14,999 nucleotides of DNA from an uncultured Lachnobacterium sp. (GCA_900552085.1 URYB01000028.1:1-14999); one strand, 5' to 3'; counted from the stretch's first letter, positions 6,940 through 13,620 are shown. The notes: generated by a model not told the origin, from the letters alone. Numbers and translations are program-made.

Positions 6940-7437
6940 ATGCTTCAACTGGAAAACTCATCAAGAAAAATCGATACGGTATTTATTGTTTCGCTTTTTG
7001 TAATGTTTGCGATCACAGCGATTCTTTTAATTCTGATTGGCGCACGCCAATATCGCTTTACAGCAGATTCCATGAATCGCAATTACGAAATCCGGACAGC
7101 GTCATCTTATCTGACGGAAAAAGTCCATCAATCCGATACCATCACCGGTGTATCGGTTGTCGATTTTTCTGTTGGTTCTGCACTTGCATTGACCGACAGT
7201 CAAAATGATCAGACTTATATTACCTACATCTATTATTATGACGGAGCATTAAAAGAACTTTTTGTAAAAGAGGATGCCGCCTTTACCCCTTCTGCCGGAC
7301 AAACCATTGTACAGCTTCACGGATTTGTACCCGAAGTCGTACATACCGGACTGATCCGTATTACTTTTACGGACACACAAAACAAGGAGCACAGCATTTA
7401 TCTGGATATCAATGCTGCTTCGGGAAAGGAAATGTAA
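6940..7437 (+). CDS. Membrane-anchored protein of the pilus-like operon (possibly DUF4860 family)
   Basis: The 165 residues have a short cytoplasmic N-terminus, one membrane helix (about 14-34, TVFIVSLFVMFAITAILLILI) and a beta-rich extracytoplasmic domain. The stretch ENYEIRTASSYLTEKVHQSD-like region after the helix (residues about 48-65) and repeated short strands recall GspJ/PilW-type minor pseudopilins, which also have an R-x-A-x-x-Y-L-x-x-K helix. The order and size fit a DUF4860 protein from Lachnospiraceae, but I am not certain. It begins one base after the preceding stop and its own TAA overlaps the next ATG (TAATG), so translation is coupled. No classic prepilin cleavage site is seen. 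Confidence 0.6.
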   Translation: MLQLENSSRKIDTVFIVSLFVMFAITAILLILIGARQYRFTADSMNRNYEIRTASSYLTEKVHQSDTITGVSVVDFSVGSALALTDSQNDQTYITYIYYYDGALKELFVKEDAAFTPSAGQTIVQLHGFVPEVVHTGLIRITFTDTQNKEHSIYLDINAASGKEM

Positions 7438-7904
7438 TGAAACGTACACATTCCAAAAACAGTCTATTTCTTATGGAAATCATATTAAATCTGCTGCTTT
7501 TTTCTGTGTTACTGGTTGTCGGGCTTCAATTTTTTATTCATGCCCATACACGCACAGAAGAAACGACACAGCTTCATCAGGCTGTGAGCAGCTGTGCAAG
7601 TGTAGCTGCTGTATTCGAGCGCGGAGATGGCTCTTTGGACGATCTACTCGAGACCTATCGTTACAGTGTAAATCTTGACGATAAAATCGTGATCTATCTG
7701 GATACCGATTTCAACGAATGCAAACGAAAAAAAGCGACTTACTTTCTGACGGTTTCTCTGGCTACAGGCAGTTCGGATACACTTTCCAAAGCCAGTATCG
7801 TCTGCTCCGACTCCGATGCACAGGTACTCTATCAACTGACTGCCTGCCATTATAACCAATTAAAAGCAAACAAACTGCAAACACAGTCCATGGGGGGAAT
7901 CTAA
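7437..7904 (+). CDS. Pseudopilin-like membrane protein
   Basis: The 155 residues have a basic leader (MKRTHSKNS) followed by LFLMEIILNLLLFSVLLVVGLQFFIHA. The leader resembles a type III prepilin leader in which the Glu at position 5 after a presumed cleavage site is kept (S, then LFLME) but the usual Gly at -1 is Ser. The extracytoplasmic part (about 36-155) has a helix (QLHQAVSSCASVAAVFERGDGSLDDLLETY), typical of GspI/ComGD-like minor pseudopilins, then strands. It is coupled at both ends by one-base TAATG overlaps with its neighbours, which implies near-equal translation of the three small proteins. Confidence 0.6.
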   Translation: MKRTHSKNSLFLMEIILNLLLFSVLLVVGLQFFIHAHTRTEETTQLHQAVSSCASVAAVFERGDGSLDDLLETYRYSVNLDDKIVIYLDTDFNECKRKKATYFLTVSLATGSSDTLSKASIVCSDSDAQVLYQLTACHYNQLKANKLQTQSMGGI

Positions 7905-8407
7905 TGGGAAAACAAAAAGAAATGAATCAACGAAGCTTTTCCAATTTTGGTTTTTCCAGCATACTGCTTGCTTTTGTAATGCTCTGCATTGTGACTTTTT
8001 CAGCACTGTCACTGCTTACGGCCAATGCCGATTACAAACTCAGTAAAAAAGTAGCCGACAAAACCGTCGCCTACTATCAGGCCGAAGAGAAGGCCTACCT
8101 TCTGCTTCAGGAAATTGATCAGGATCTTGCCCGTGCCTACCGGAAAAGCGACACCAAAGAATCATATTATACACTGGTCACAGAATATCTGGCACAGGAG
8201 AAATCCGATACCGGATTAAACCTTTCATCCGACGGAAATAAGATTACCTTTCAGATTTCCTATGGTGAAAATCAATCACTTCATGTCGGACTTCGCATAA
8301 ACTTTCCACATATGAACACTAGTGTTTTCTATGAACTGACACAGTGGCAGACGATCAGCACAATACCGGAAGAACCGGATACAACCTTGCATCTGCTTGG
8401 TTCCTGA
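7904..8407 (+). CDS. PilX/GspK-like minor pseudopilin candidate
   Basis: The 167 residues have a basic leader ending in SNFG, then FSSILLAFVMLCIVTFSALSLLTANADYKLS. A Gly precedes the hydrophobic helix as in prepilins, but Glu5 is missing, as in GspK, the pseudopilin that caps the pseudopilus tip. The next segment (KKVADKTVAYYQAEEKAYLLLQEIDQDLARAY) is a long helix of the type that follows the membrane part in PilX/GspK proteins. It is coupled to the upstream gene by a one-base overlap and lies 34 bases before the ATPase gene. The assignment rests on the N-terminal architecture and context. Confidence 0.6.
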   Translation: MGKQKEMNQRSFSNFGFSSILLAFVMLCIVTFSALSLLTANADYKLSKKVADKTVAYYQAEEKAYLLLQEIDQDLARAYRKSDTKESYYTLVTEYLAQEKSDTGLNLSSDGNKITFQISYGENQSLHVGLRINFPHMNTSVFYELTQWQTISTIPEEPDTTLHLLGS

Positions 8408-8441
8408 CGAAAAGAAAAATAACTATATGAGGAGAAAATAA

Positions 8442-9503
8442 ATGGACGTTAGAAAAATTTTAGAAGAGGCAACCAAACGAGAGGCATCCGATATCTTTAT
8501 CATTGCCGGACGACCACTCACTTACAAATCCAAAGGTATTATGAACACTTTAGATGACCAGCGTATGGAACCCAAAGATACCTTTCAGTTTGTAAGCGCA
8601 ATCTATACGCTCGCAGAAAGAAACATCGACGATTTCGACCGTACCGGAGATGATGATTTTTCCTTTGCCATCCCCGGTGTATCACGCTTCCGTGTCAGCA
8701 CATTCAAACAGCGTGGTTCTTATTCTGCTGTCATCCGTGTCATTTCCTTTACCCTGCCGCATCCAAGCGAACTTGGCATCCCGGATGCCGTCATGGAGCT
8801 GGCCGATTCCCGCAGCGGTATGATCCTTGTGACCGGTCCTGCCGGAAGCGGTAAATCCACAACCCTTGCCTGTCTGATCGACAAAATCAATCATGAGCGT
8901 GAGGCACACATTATCACACTGGAAGATCCTCTCGAATTTTTACATCGTCACGAAAAGAGCATTGTTTCCCAGCGTGAGATCAATACCGATACCGAAAATT
9001 ACCTGACCGCTTTACGCGCAGCACTCCGCCAGAGCCCGGATGTCATTCTACTTGGCGAAATGCGCGATTACGAAACGATCAATACAGCTGTTACTGCCGC
9101 CGAGACCGGACATCTGATTTTTTCTTCACTGCATACGATTGGAGCTGCCAATACCATCGACCGAATCATTGATGTATTTCCTGCTTCCCAGCAGCATCAG
9201 ATTTCCATTCAGCTGGCATCGGTCCTTCAGGCTGTTGTCAGCCAGAAACTGGTTCCTTCGGTTTCCGGTGAGATGGTACCGGCTTTCGAGATCATGGTTC
9301 TCACCCCTGCGATCCGCAATCTGATCCGTGAAGGAAAAGTACACCAGATTGATGGTATTATTTACACTTCCGCTGCGGAAAATATGATTGCTATGGACAG
9401 CAGTATTCTTGATTTATACAAGAAAGGAATTATCGACCGCCACACCGCCATCTCCGAAGCTGTCAATCCGGAGATTATGGAGAAACGACTGAATCTTCAT
9501 TAA
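8442..9503 (+). CDS. pilT: PilT-type secretion/twitching ATPase
   Basis: This 353-residue hexameric AAA-like ATPase of the GspE/PilT superfamily powers pilus disassembly in classic systems. Visible motifs are Walker A GPAGSGKST (132-140), the Asp box IITLEDPLEF (157-166), Walker B VILLGEMRD (201-209), the His box from His224 to His231 (ETGHLIFSSLHT) and the PilT-specific AIRNLIREGK (290-299). AIRNLIRE is considered diagnostic of retraction ATPases rather than PilB. The length is close to that of known PilT proteins, and the long N-terminal domain of PilB/GspE is absent. AGGAG lies 8 bases before the start. It is the last gene of the operon and is followed by a terminator. No other ATPase is encoded in the operon. 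Confidence 0.93.
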   Translation: MDVRKILEEATKREASDIFIIAGRPLTYKSKGIMNTLDDQRMEPKDTFQFVSAIYTLAERNIDDFDRTGDDDFSFAIPGVSRFRVSTFKQRGSYSAVIRVISFTLPHPSELGIPDAVMELADSRSGMILVTGPAGSGKSTTLACLIDKINHEREAHIITLEDPLEFLHRHEKSIVSQREINTDTENYLTALRAALRQSPDVILLGEMRDYETINTAVTAAETGHLIFSSLHTIGAANTIDRIIDVFPASQQHQISIQLASVLQAVVSQKLVPSVSGEMVPAFEIMVLTPAIRNLIREGKVHQIDGIIYTSAAENMIAMDSSILDLYKKGIIDRHTAISEAVNPEIMEKRLNLH

Positions 9504-9547
9504 TCCAATTTTATGTAGCAGGATTTTAACCCATTTCTTTCAAAAGA

Positions 9548-9590
9548 AAAGTCAGCATCAGGATTTTCCCGACGCTGACTTTATTTTTTT
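9548..9590 (+). terminator. Terminator of the pilus-like operon
   Basis: A 9-bp stem AAAGTCAGC (9548-9556) and GCTGACTTT (9574-9582) is followed by ATTTTTTT. On the minus strand the same hairpin is followed by TTCTTTTG, so it may work both ways. Its right arm and loop lie inside the 3' coding end of the convergent Lgt-like gene (stop at 9560-9558). Confidence 0.85.
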
Positions 9591-10262
9591 CATAATTACA
9601 AACACTATAACAAACAGACATACCCACTGGTTGATCGAAAACAATCTTCTCTCCGGATAATAGCGAAGGAAGTCCAGTACAAACTTCAAAGCTGCGTACG
9701 CGATCAGACAGATGAACACAATATTACTTTCCATCTTTCTTTTCCACTTATTCACCAATAAAAACAAAAACAGAAAACTTATCGACTCTACCAGCTGTAT
9801 CGGAAACATTTTTTCTGAGATTTCCGCTCCGTTCACATAGGAAACATATCCGACACCATGATATGCGATTCCATGACAACACCCTGCAAAAAAACAGCCC
9901 AGCTTTGAAATACCATACATAAGTCCGAGACTCATCACATAGGTACGCAAAATGTCTTCCTTATGGTCTTTTACAATTCTTGTAAAAATCCACACCCCAA
10001 GCAGCATTCCCATCATGCCACCGAGACTGGAAAAACCAACACTGGTAATCTCTCCATACTCCTGCCACTGCGTCACCATAGTGAACGCCCATCCAAAATA
10101 CAGAATACATACGGTATTGAGCAGCGCACTATAGACAATATAGCTTTTTGGCATGCCACATCGATATAACCCGGTTGCCACATAAACATAAGCTGCGATA
10201 AAAGAACCCAGGAAACATATAAAATATGGCGAGACTGTCCATTGCTTTACTATAATCTCCAT
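9558..10262 (-). CDS. Divergent prolipoprotein diacylglyceryl transferase (Lgt)-family membrane protein
   Basis: This 234-residue protein has about seven membrane helices. Family landmarks appear in order: FSSLGGMMGMLLG (78-89; compare the HGG region of Lgt), KLGCFFAGCCHG (120-131; in the position of the Lgt signature R-x-G-N-F-x-N-x-E-x-x-G), FPIQLVES (153-160; compare HPTQLYE) and RYYPERR...INQW (200-213). True Lgt attaches diacylglycerol to the lipobox Cys. Here the Asn residues of the signature are Cys or Ala, so it may have another substrate or lack that activity. I use the ATG at 10262; the longer frame reaching back to 10397 overlaps the upstream gene heavily and its Cys/Trp-rich residues look non-coding. 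The 13-base overlap with the upstream gene suggests coupled translation. Confidence 0.7.
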   Translation of the reverse strand: MEIIVKQWTVSPYFICFLGSFIAAYVYVATGLYRCGMPKSYIVYSALLNTVCILYFGWAFTMVTQWQEYGEITSVGFSSLGGMMGMLLGVWIFTRIVKDHKEDILRTYVMSLGLMYGISKLGCFFAGCCHGIAYHGVGYVSYVNGAEISEKMFPIQLVESISFLFLFLLVNKWKRKMESNIVFICLIAYAALKFVLDFLRYYPERRLFSINQWVCLFVIVFVIMKKIKSASGKS

Positions 10263-10669
10263 ACAATTCCCTGCACTGCTCCAATATTTCCACAGCCCCT
10301 TAATCCATCCAGGCATGCATTCAGTGCAATGCCACATGCAATAATCAAAACAGCAATATACAACAGCCCAAGGACAATACTTACAATATATAACCACATA
10401 ATGACTTTACCAAATGTATTTTGCGGATATTTTACCCGGACATAGATCATCACCACCAAAGACGCTATCGCACATCCCCCTACGAAAAGCTGCCCTATAC
10501 ATGTGCACAGGTGTGCAAACGCTCCGATAAAATCTATATTCAGATATGTATCTGCGATTTCAAGTCCGGCACAATACAACAATAACGGTGCAAACATCAG
10601 AACTAACGAAACAACGCACAGCAGATTTGCTTTCTTATTCTCCTCGTAAGTTAAATTTCTTCTTTCCAT
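10250..10669 (-). CDS. Small integral membrane protein of unknown function
   Basis: The 139 residues have three to four hydrophobic segments (about 17-38, 50-80 and 93-125). The N-terminus is short and charged (MERRNLTYEENKKANLL) and the C-terminus Gly/Cys-rich (CLDGLRGCGNIGAVQG). I do not recognise a family motif; the general look is of a DUF4190/YIP1-like small membrane protein. I choose the ATG at 10669 over an in-frame TTG at 10675 because AAGGAG ends 7 bases before that ATG. It begins 37 bases after the hipA stop and overlaps the Lgt-like gene by 13 bases, so it probably shares a transcript with both. Confidence 0.65.
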   Translation of the reverse strand: MERRNLTYEENKKANLLCVVSLVLMFAPLLLYCAGLEIADTYLNIDFIGAFAHLCTCIGQLFVGGCAIASLVVMIYVRVKYPQNTFGKVIMWLYIVSIVLGLLYIAVLIIACGIALNACLDGLRGCGNIGAVQGIVWRL

Positions 10670-10706
10670 AACCAAACTCCTTCAGACTGTTCCCTAAGTA
10701 CCTTGC

Positions 10707-11837
10707 CTATAAATACATTTCCAAATTTTCTTTCACACATAATTCTATTTCCTGTGCTATTTGTGCACATTTTTTTTTCGGCATTCCTGCCTTCACACCT
10801 ACGTTTATCAATTCCTTTTCACCTGGATTTTTCCCGTTACCATCCACAGTTGTCGTATGTTCTCCGTAATACGTATTGCTATAAGTAAGATCATATGCAG
10901 GACTAAGTCTCCAACAATCTTCCTTTTCATTATACAGATATGTGAAATTTTTAGAATGGTCATCCCGGTTATGTGAAAACACATTAAAACACATGCGCCG
11001 ATACATATTTTCTATATCCGCGGCGTTATCACATGTCAAAATTTTTGTAAGCTTCATAAGTTCATGGTAATCCAAACTTGGTTGTTCAAAATCAAGTTCC
11101 AATAGTGCTGCCACTGTAAGCATATGAATTCGTTTTGTTTCTCTATTTTTTACACAACGATCAAAACGCTTTGTTCCAAAATATCCCTGACATATTTTTG
11201 ACGAAAACAATTTTGTTTCGCTCATTTCAATTCCGCATTTTTTTGCACAAACAGAATAATCATACTCCATCTTTCCTATATTTTTTCCATCCACATGCGC
11301 TGGAAACTTAATGATCCAATCTTCCCCATTTATTTTTGTCATAATCTTCGGTCTGGCTCCACCACTCGTTCCACCCAGCCGATATAACTCATCAAGCTTT
11401 TCCGAATACTCTGTAATAAGGATTTTCTGACATTGTAACGAAAGTTCATCAAGATTGTCAACGGATTGTTCTTTAGAAATCTCTTTCTGTGGATGATATG
11501 TCAGAGCCCCCATTCCTGATGTTCCTACAATCGCCAATCGATCCAGCACTGAAAATTCTTCTACTCGATTACCATGTTCTTTTAGCATTCTCTCTAACAA
11601 AAGCTTTCCCCAGGCATCTGGAAGGCTGTCTGCAAATGCCCCAAACAATCCATCAAAATAATCCTTCTTTGGAATAAACACCCTGTTTTCCAATGGTAAA
11701 GAAAATGGATTTATTGAAAAGCCTGTTTTCAACCACTCGTCACTATATGAAAATGCCACCCTATGATCTACCGTCAATGCAAGTGTCCCAACACTCCTAT
11801 CCTCATACCTTACCTCAAGAGTACTATTTTCTTTCAT
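10707..11837 (-). CDS. hipA: HipA-family serine/threonine kinase toxin
   Basis: HipA kinases phosphorylate targets such as glutamyl-tRNA synthetase and bring on a growth-arrested, drug-tolerant state. The 376 residues hold both family domains. The N-terminal HipA_N-like part has GTLALTVDHRVAFSYSDEWL and FDGLFGAFADSLPDAWGKLLL (61-81). The kinase part shows the flexible P-loop GGTSGGARPK (155-164; Ser158 is the likely counterpart of the autophosphorylated Ser150 in E. coli), the ATP-binding Lys in WIIKFPA (177), the catalytic loop HNRDDHSKNF (289-298; Asp292, Asn297) and the metal-binding Asp316 in LSPAYDLTYS. All key residues are intact, so an active kinase is expected. AGGAGG lies 6 bases before the start, within the end of hipB; the 14-base overlap is typical of HipBA pairs. 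Confidence 0.93.
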   Translation of the reverse strand: MKENSTLEVRYEDRSVGTLALTVDHRVAFSYSDEWLKTGFSINPFSLPLENRVFIPKKDYFDGLFGAFADSLPDAWGKLLLERMLKEHGNRVEEFSVLDRLAIVGTSGMGALTYHPQKEISKEQSVDNLDELSLQCQKILITEYSEKLDELYRLGGTSGGARPKIMTKINGEDWIIKFPAHVDGKNIGKMEYDYSVCAKKCGIEMSETKLFSSKICQGYFGTKRFDRCVKNRETKRIHMLTVAALLELDFEQPSLDYHELMKLTKILTCDNAADIENMYRRMCFNVFSHNRDDHSKNFTYLYNEKEDCWRLSPAYDLTYSNTYYGEHTTTVDGNGKNPGEKELINVGVKAGMPKKKCAQIAQEIELCVKENLEMYL

Positions 11838-12102
11838 TAATTACCTCCTGTATATCCCGATATGGAACTTGTGTAAAAAGCTCACGCAACTCATCTGCAA
11901 CTCCCAGAGCTGTTGCAATCTTTGTCAGTGACAAAAGTGAAATTTGTCCTGTTGTTTCAAATCGCTTAATCGATCCATAACTTACACTACTCATATCAGA
12001 TAATTTCTGTTGAGAAATCTGTCTCCGTTTTCGAATATTTCGCATACGTTGTGCTATTTTCATATCTAATTCTTCTGCTGTCTCCCAAATTAATGCTTCC
12101 AT
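11824..12102 (-). CDS. hipB: HipB-like antitoxin / helix-turn-helix autoregulator
   Basis: The 92-residue DNA-binding protein should neutralise HipA and repress its own promoter. An XRE-type HTH fills about residues 14-70: IAQRMRNIRKRRQISQQKLSDMSSVSYGSIKRFETTGQISLLSLTKIATALGVADEL. The C-terminal tail (about 76-92) is probably the HipA-contact part. The start at 12102 has no good ribosome-binding site, and an in-frame ATG at 12063 is a possible alternative; both keep the HTH. The predicted transcript starts roughly 55 bases upstream. The gene comes first and overlaps hipA, as usual for type II systems in which the antitoxin must be made first. Confidence 0.9.
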   Translation of the reverse strand: MEALIWETAEELDMKIAQRMRNIRKRRQISQQKLSDMSSVSYGSIKRFETTGQISLLSLTKIATALGVADELRELFTQVPYRDIQEVINERK

Positions 12103-12112
12103 CTAATTGACC

Positions 12113-12149
12113 GTCCATTTTTATTATATATAATATATTGTCCATTTTT
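12113..12149. repeat. Direct repeat GTCCATTTTT in the hipB leader
   Basis: Two identical 10-mers (12113-12122 and 12140-12149) lie 27 bases apart between the hipB promoter and start codon. They could be operator half-sites for HipB or another protein. The core GTCCAT is also the core of the array at 13621-13905. Confidence 0.45.
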
Positions 12150-12163
12150 CTATTTATTCAGTA

Positions 12164-12191
12164 ATTATAGATAATATTTTATCCAATTCAA
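12164..12191 (-). promoter_or_regulatory. hipBA promoter with a candidate operator palindrome
   Basis: TTGAAT (12191-12186), a 16-base spacer and TATAAT (12169-12164). The spacer holds an inverted repeat GATAA-N4-TTATC (12170-12183). A repressor bound there would block RNA polymerase, which is the expected mode for HipB autoregulation. E. coli HipB sites (TATCC-N8-GGATA) share the TATC/GATA character, but the match is loose. Confidence 0.65.
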
Positions 12192-12243
12192 TTATATTAT
12201 ATCATATCTATTTTTTTGCTACAATTCAAATTTACGGTTCACA

Positions 12244-12275
12244 TAAAAAATCCCCGGAGTTTCATCACTCCGGGG
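12244..12275 (-). terminator. Strong intrinsic terminator of hsp20
   Basis: CCCCGGAGT (12275-12267) and ACTCCGGGG (12260-12252) pair perfectly around a 6-base loop, followed on the minus strand by ATTTTTT. It lies 14 bases after the hsp20 stop. Confidence 0.93.
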
Positions 12276-12289
12276 ACCCTTATCATCCA

Positions 12290-12757
12290 TTATCCTTCAA
12301 TGGCAATATATTTATTTTCTTCTACCGCTTTCTTCGCTTCTTTCTTTGGTACGAACAATTTCAGGATACCATGCTTAAATTCCGCTTTGACATCCTCCTG
12401 CTCAATATTGTCACCAACATAGAAACTACGCTCGCAAGCTCCTGCATAACGTTCCTTACGGATGTAGTGACCGCTGTCTTTTTCTTTCTCATCCTTATCC
12501 AAACCTTTTGCGGCGCTAATGGTAAGATATCCGTTTGCAACAGATGCTTTAATTTCATCTTTGCTGAATCCTGGAAGATCAACTACCAATTCGTAGCCAT
12601 CCTTCTTCTCCTTGATATCGGTCTTCATGATTCTGCTGGCTTTCTTGCCATAAAGCTTCTTCTCTGTATTGTTAATCTCTTTGTCCATATCATAGAATGG
12701 AAAACTATCGAACCAGTCATCAAATAAATTTTCTCCAAAAATACTAGGCATTAACAT
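12290..12757 (-). CDS. Small heat-shock protein, Hsp20/alpha-crystallin family
   Basis: This ATP-independent holdase chaperone assembles into oligomers and binds unfolding proteins. The 155 residues have a hydrophobic N-terminal arm (MLMPSIFGENLFDDWFDSFPF) and an alpha-crystallin domain (about 43-138) with YELVVDLPGFSKDEIKASVANGYLTISA and the conserved A-x-x-x-G-x-L strand (AEFKHGILKLFVP, 126-137). The C-terminus is short and ends in IAI (151-153), the I-x-I motif used for oligomer contacts. AGGAG lies 9 bases before the ATG. It is a single-gene unit with its own CIRCE-overlapped promoter, a ~140-base leader and a strong terminator, so control by the HrcA repressor is expected. Confidence 0.95.
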   Translation of the reverse strand: MLMPSIFGENLFDDWFDSFPFYDMDKEINNTEKKLYGKKASRIMKTDIKEKKDGYELVVDLPGFSKDEIKASVANGYLTISAAKGLDKDEKEKDSGHYIRKERYAGACERSFYVGDNIEQEDVKAEFKHGILKLFVPKKEAKKAVEENKYIAIEG

Positions 12758-12783
12758 AAGTCATCTCTCCTTTTCTTTCTACG

Positions 12784-12802
12784 TATTCACTGTTTGTGAA
12801 TA
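12784..12802 (-). other. Hairpin in the hsp20 5' leader
   Basis: TATTCAC and GTGAATA form a perfect 7-bp stem with a 5-base loop in the long hsp20 leader, about 27 bases before the start codon. It does not cover the ribosome-binding site. It could affect mRNA stability or act as a minor thermosensor part, but no function can be shown here. Confidence 0.4.
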
Positions 12803-12899
12803 TCTCATGCTTGTTTACCTTGTTTCTTTGGAACCGGGATGTTTCAGAAACCTTTGAACCTTTCGTTCTCTTTTGGTTCCCTTCCTTTGTTCTGACTAT

Positions 12900-12928
12900 G
12901 TTATAACACCAGTTGTTAGCACTGTCAA
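12900..12928 (-). promoter_or_regulatory. Sigma-A promoter of hsp20
   Basis: A consensus TTGACA (12928-12923), a 17-base spacer and TATAAC (12905-12900). The -35 falls inside the CIRCE inverted repeat, so HrcA binding would exclude RNA polymerase. Confidence 0.9.
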
Positions 12929-12942
12929 GAGGTGAGTGCTAA
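12916..12942. promoter_or_regulatory. CIRCE element (HrcA operator)
   Basis: TTAGCACTG-N9-GAGTGCTAA matches the CIRCE consensus TTAGCACTC-N9-GAGTGCTAA with one mismatch. CIRCE normally controls groESL and dnaK; here it stands before hsp20. It is also 16 bases from the -35 of the divergent TetR gene and might affect that gene as well. Confidence 0.95.
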
Positions 12943-12957
12943 TTTTTTGTGAAGATT

Positions 12958-12987
12958 TTGTGAACGGTTGACTTCCTCATGTATAAT
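12958..12987 (+). promoter_or_regulatory. Promoter of the TetR-family gene
   Basis: A consensus TATAAT (12982-12987) lies 18 bases after TTGTGA (12958-12963, a 4-of-6 match). The -10 overlaps an upstream in-frame ATG (12979), which therefore cannot be the translation start of the main transcript. Confidence 0.6.
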
Positions 12988-13029
12988 AGTTACATAAAAA
13001 CACAGATTTACACAAAGAGGGATATTTCC

Positions 13030-13581
13030 ATGAACAACGATATTAAATACAAACTGGCAAATGCCATGAAAGAATGCATGGTTTCTGCACCTGTTGAAAA
13101 AATCACAGTAAAGGAGATTGTAGATACCTGTGGTGTTACACGCCAGACCTTTTATAGGAATTTTCAGGATAACTATGATCTGATCAACTGGTATTTTGAC
13201 AAAATACTTGCAGAATCTTTCCGCCAGATGGGAAAAGGCGAAACCGTATATAAAAGTCTCGTAAATAAATTTGAATATATCCAGATGGAGCAGCTTTTCT
13301 TTCGGGCAGCTTTCAAAAATGATGAGCAGAATAATCTCAAAGACCATGATTTTGAACTGATTCGTCAGTTTTATATTGATCAGATTGAGGACAAAAGCCA
13401 CCGGAAAATATCTGAAAAACTTTTGTTCCAGCTTGAAATGTACTGTCAGGGATCTGTCTTTATGACAACCCAGTGGGTGCTTGGCAACCGTCAATATACG
13501 CCACAGGAACTGGCACGACTGCTGACGGATTCCATGCCTGCAGATCTTGAAAAAGTATTTCGTGAATTAAAATTGATCTGA
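13030..13581 (+). CDS. TetR/AcrR-family transcriptional regulator
   Basis: The 183 residues start with a TetR-type HTH (about 5-52: LANAMKECMVSAPVEKITVKEIVDTCGVTRQTFYRNFQDNYDLINW). The recognition-helix segment GVTRQTFYRNFQDNYDL is typical of the DhaS-like TetR subgroup of Firmicutes. The C-terminal part (about 53-183) is all-helical with aromatic residues and would bind a ligand that cannot be guessed from sequence. The ATG at 13030 follows GAGGGA at a spacing of 7; the longer frame from 12979 overlaps the promoter -10 and is rejected. No obvious target gene is adjacent. The gene is divergent from hsp20, and an array of inverted motifs begins 39 bases after its stop. Confidence 0.9.
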   Translation: MNNDIKYKLANAMKECMVSAPVEKITVKEIVDTCGVTRQTFYRNFQDNYDLINWYFDKILAESFRQMGKGETVYKSLVNKFEYIQMEQLFFRAAFKNDEQNNLKDHDFELIRQFYIDQIEDKSHRKISEKLLFQLEMYCQGSVFMTTQWVLGNRQYTPQELARLLTDSMPADLEKVFRELKLI

Positions 13582-13620
13582 TGATTAAAGAGTCGAAATG
13601 CCGCATCGAAAAACATATAT

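Noticed and set aside
10263..10397. N-terminal extension of the Lgt-like protein (start at 10397)
   Set aside because: The extra 45 residues lie almost wholly inside the upstream gene in another frame and are an unlikely Cys/Trp/Tyr-rich string. The ATG at 10262 gives a normal coupled overlap.
12979..13029. Longer start for the TetR gene at 12979
   Set aside because: That ATG overlaps the TATAAT promoter box, so it would lie upstream of the transcript start. The ATG at 13030 has a ribosome-binding site and begins where the family homology begins.
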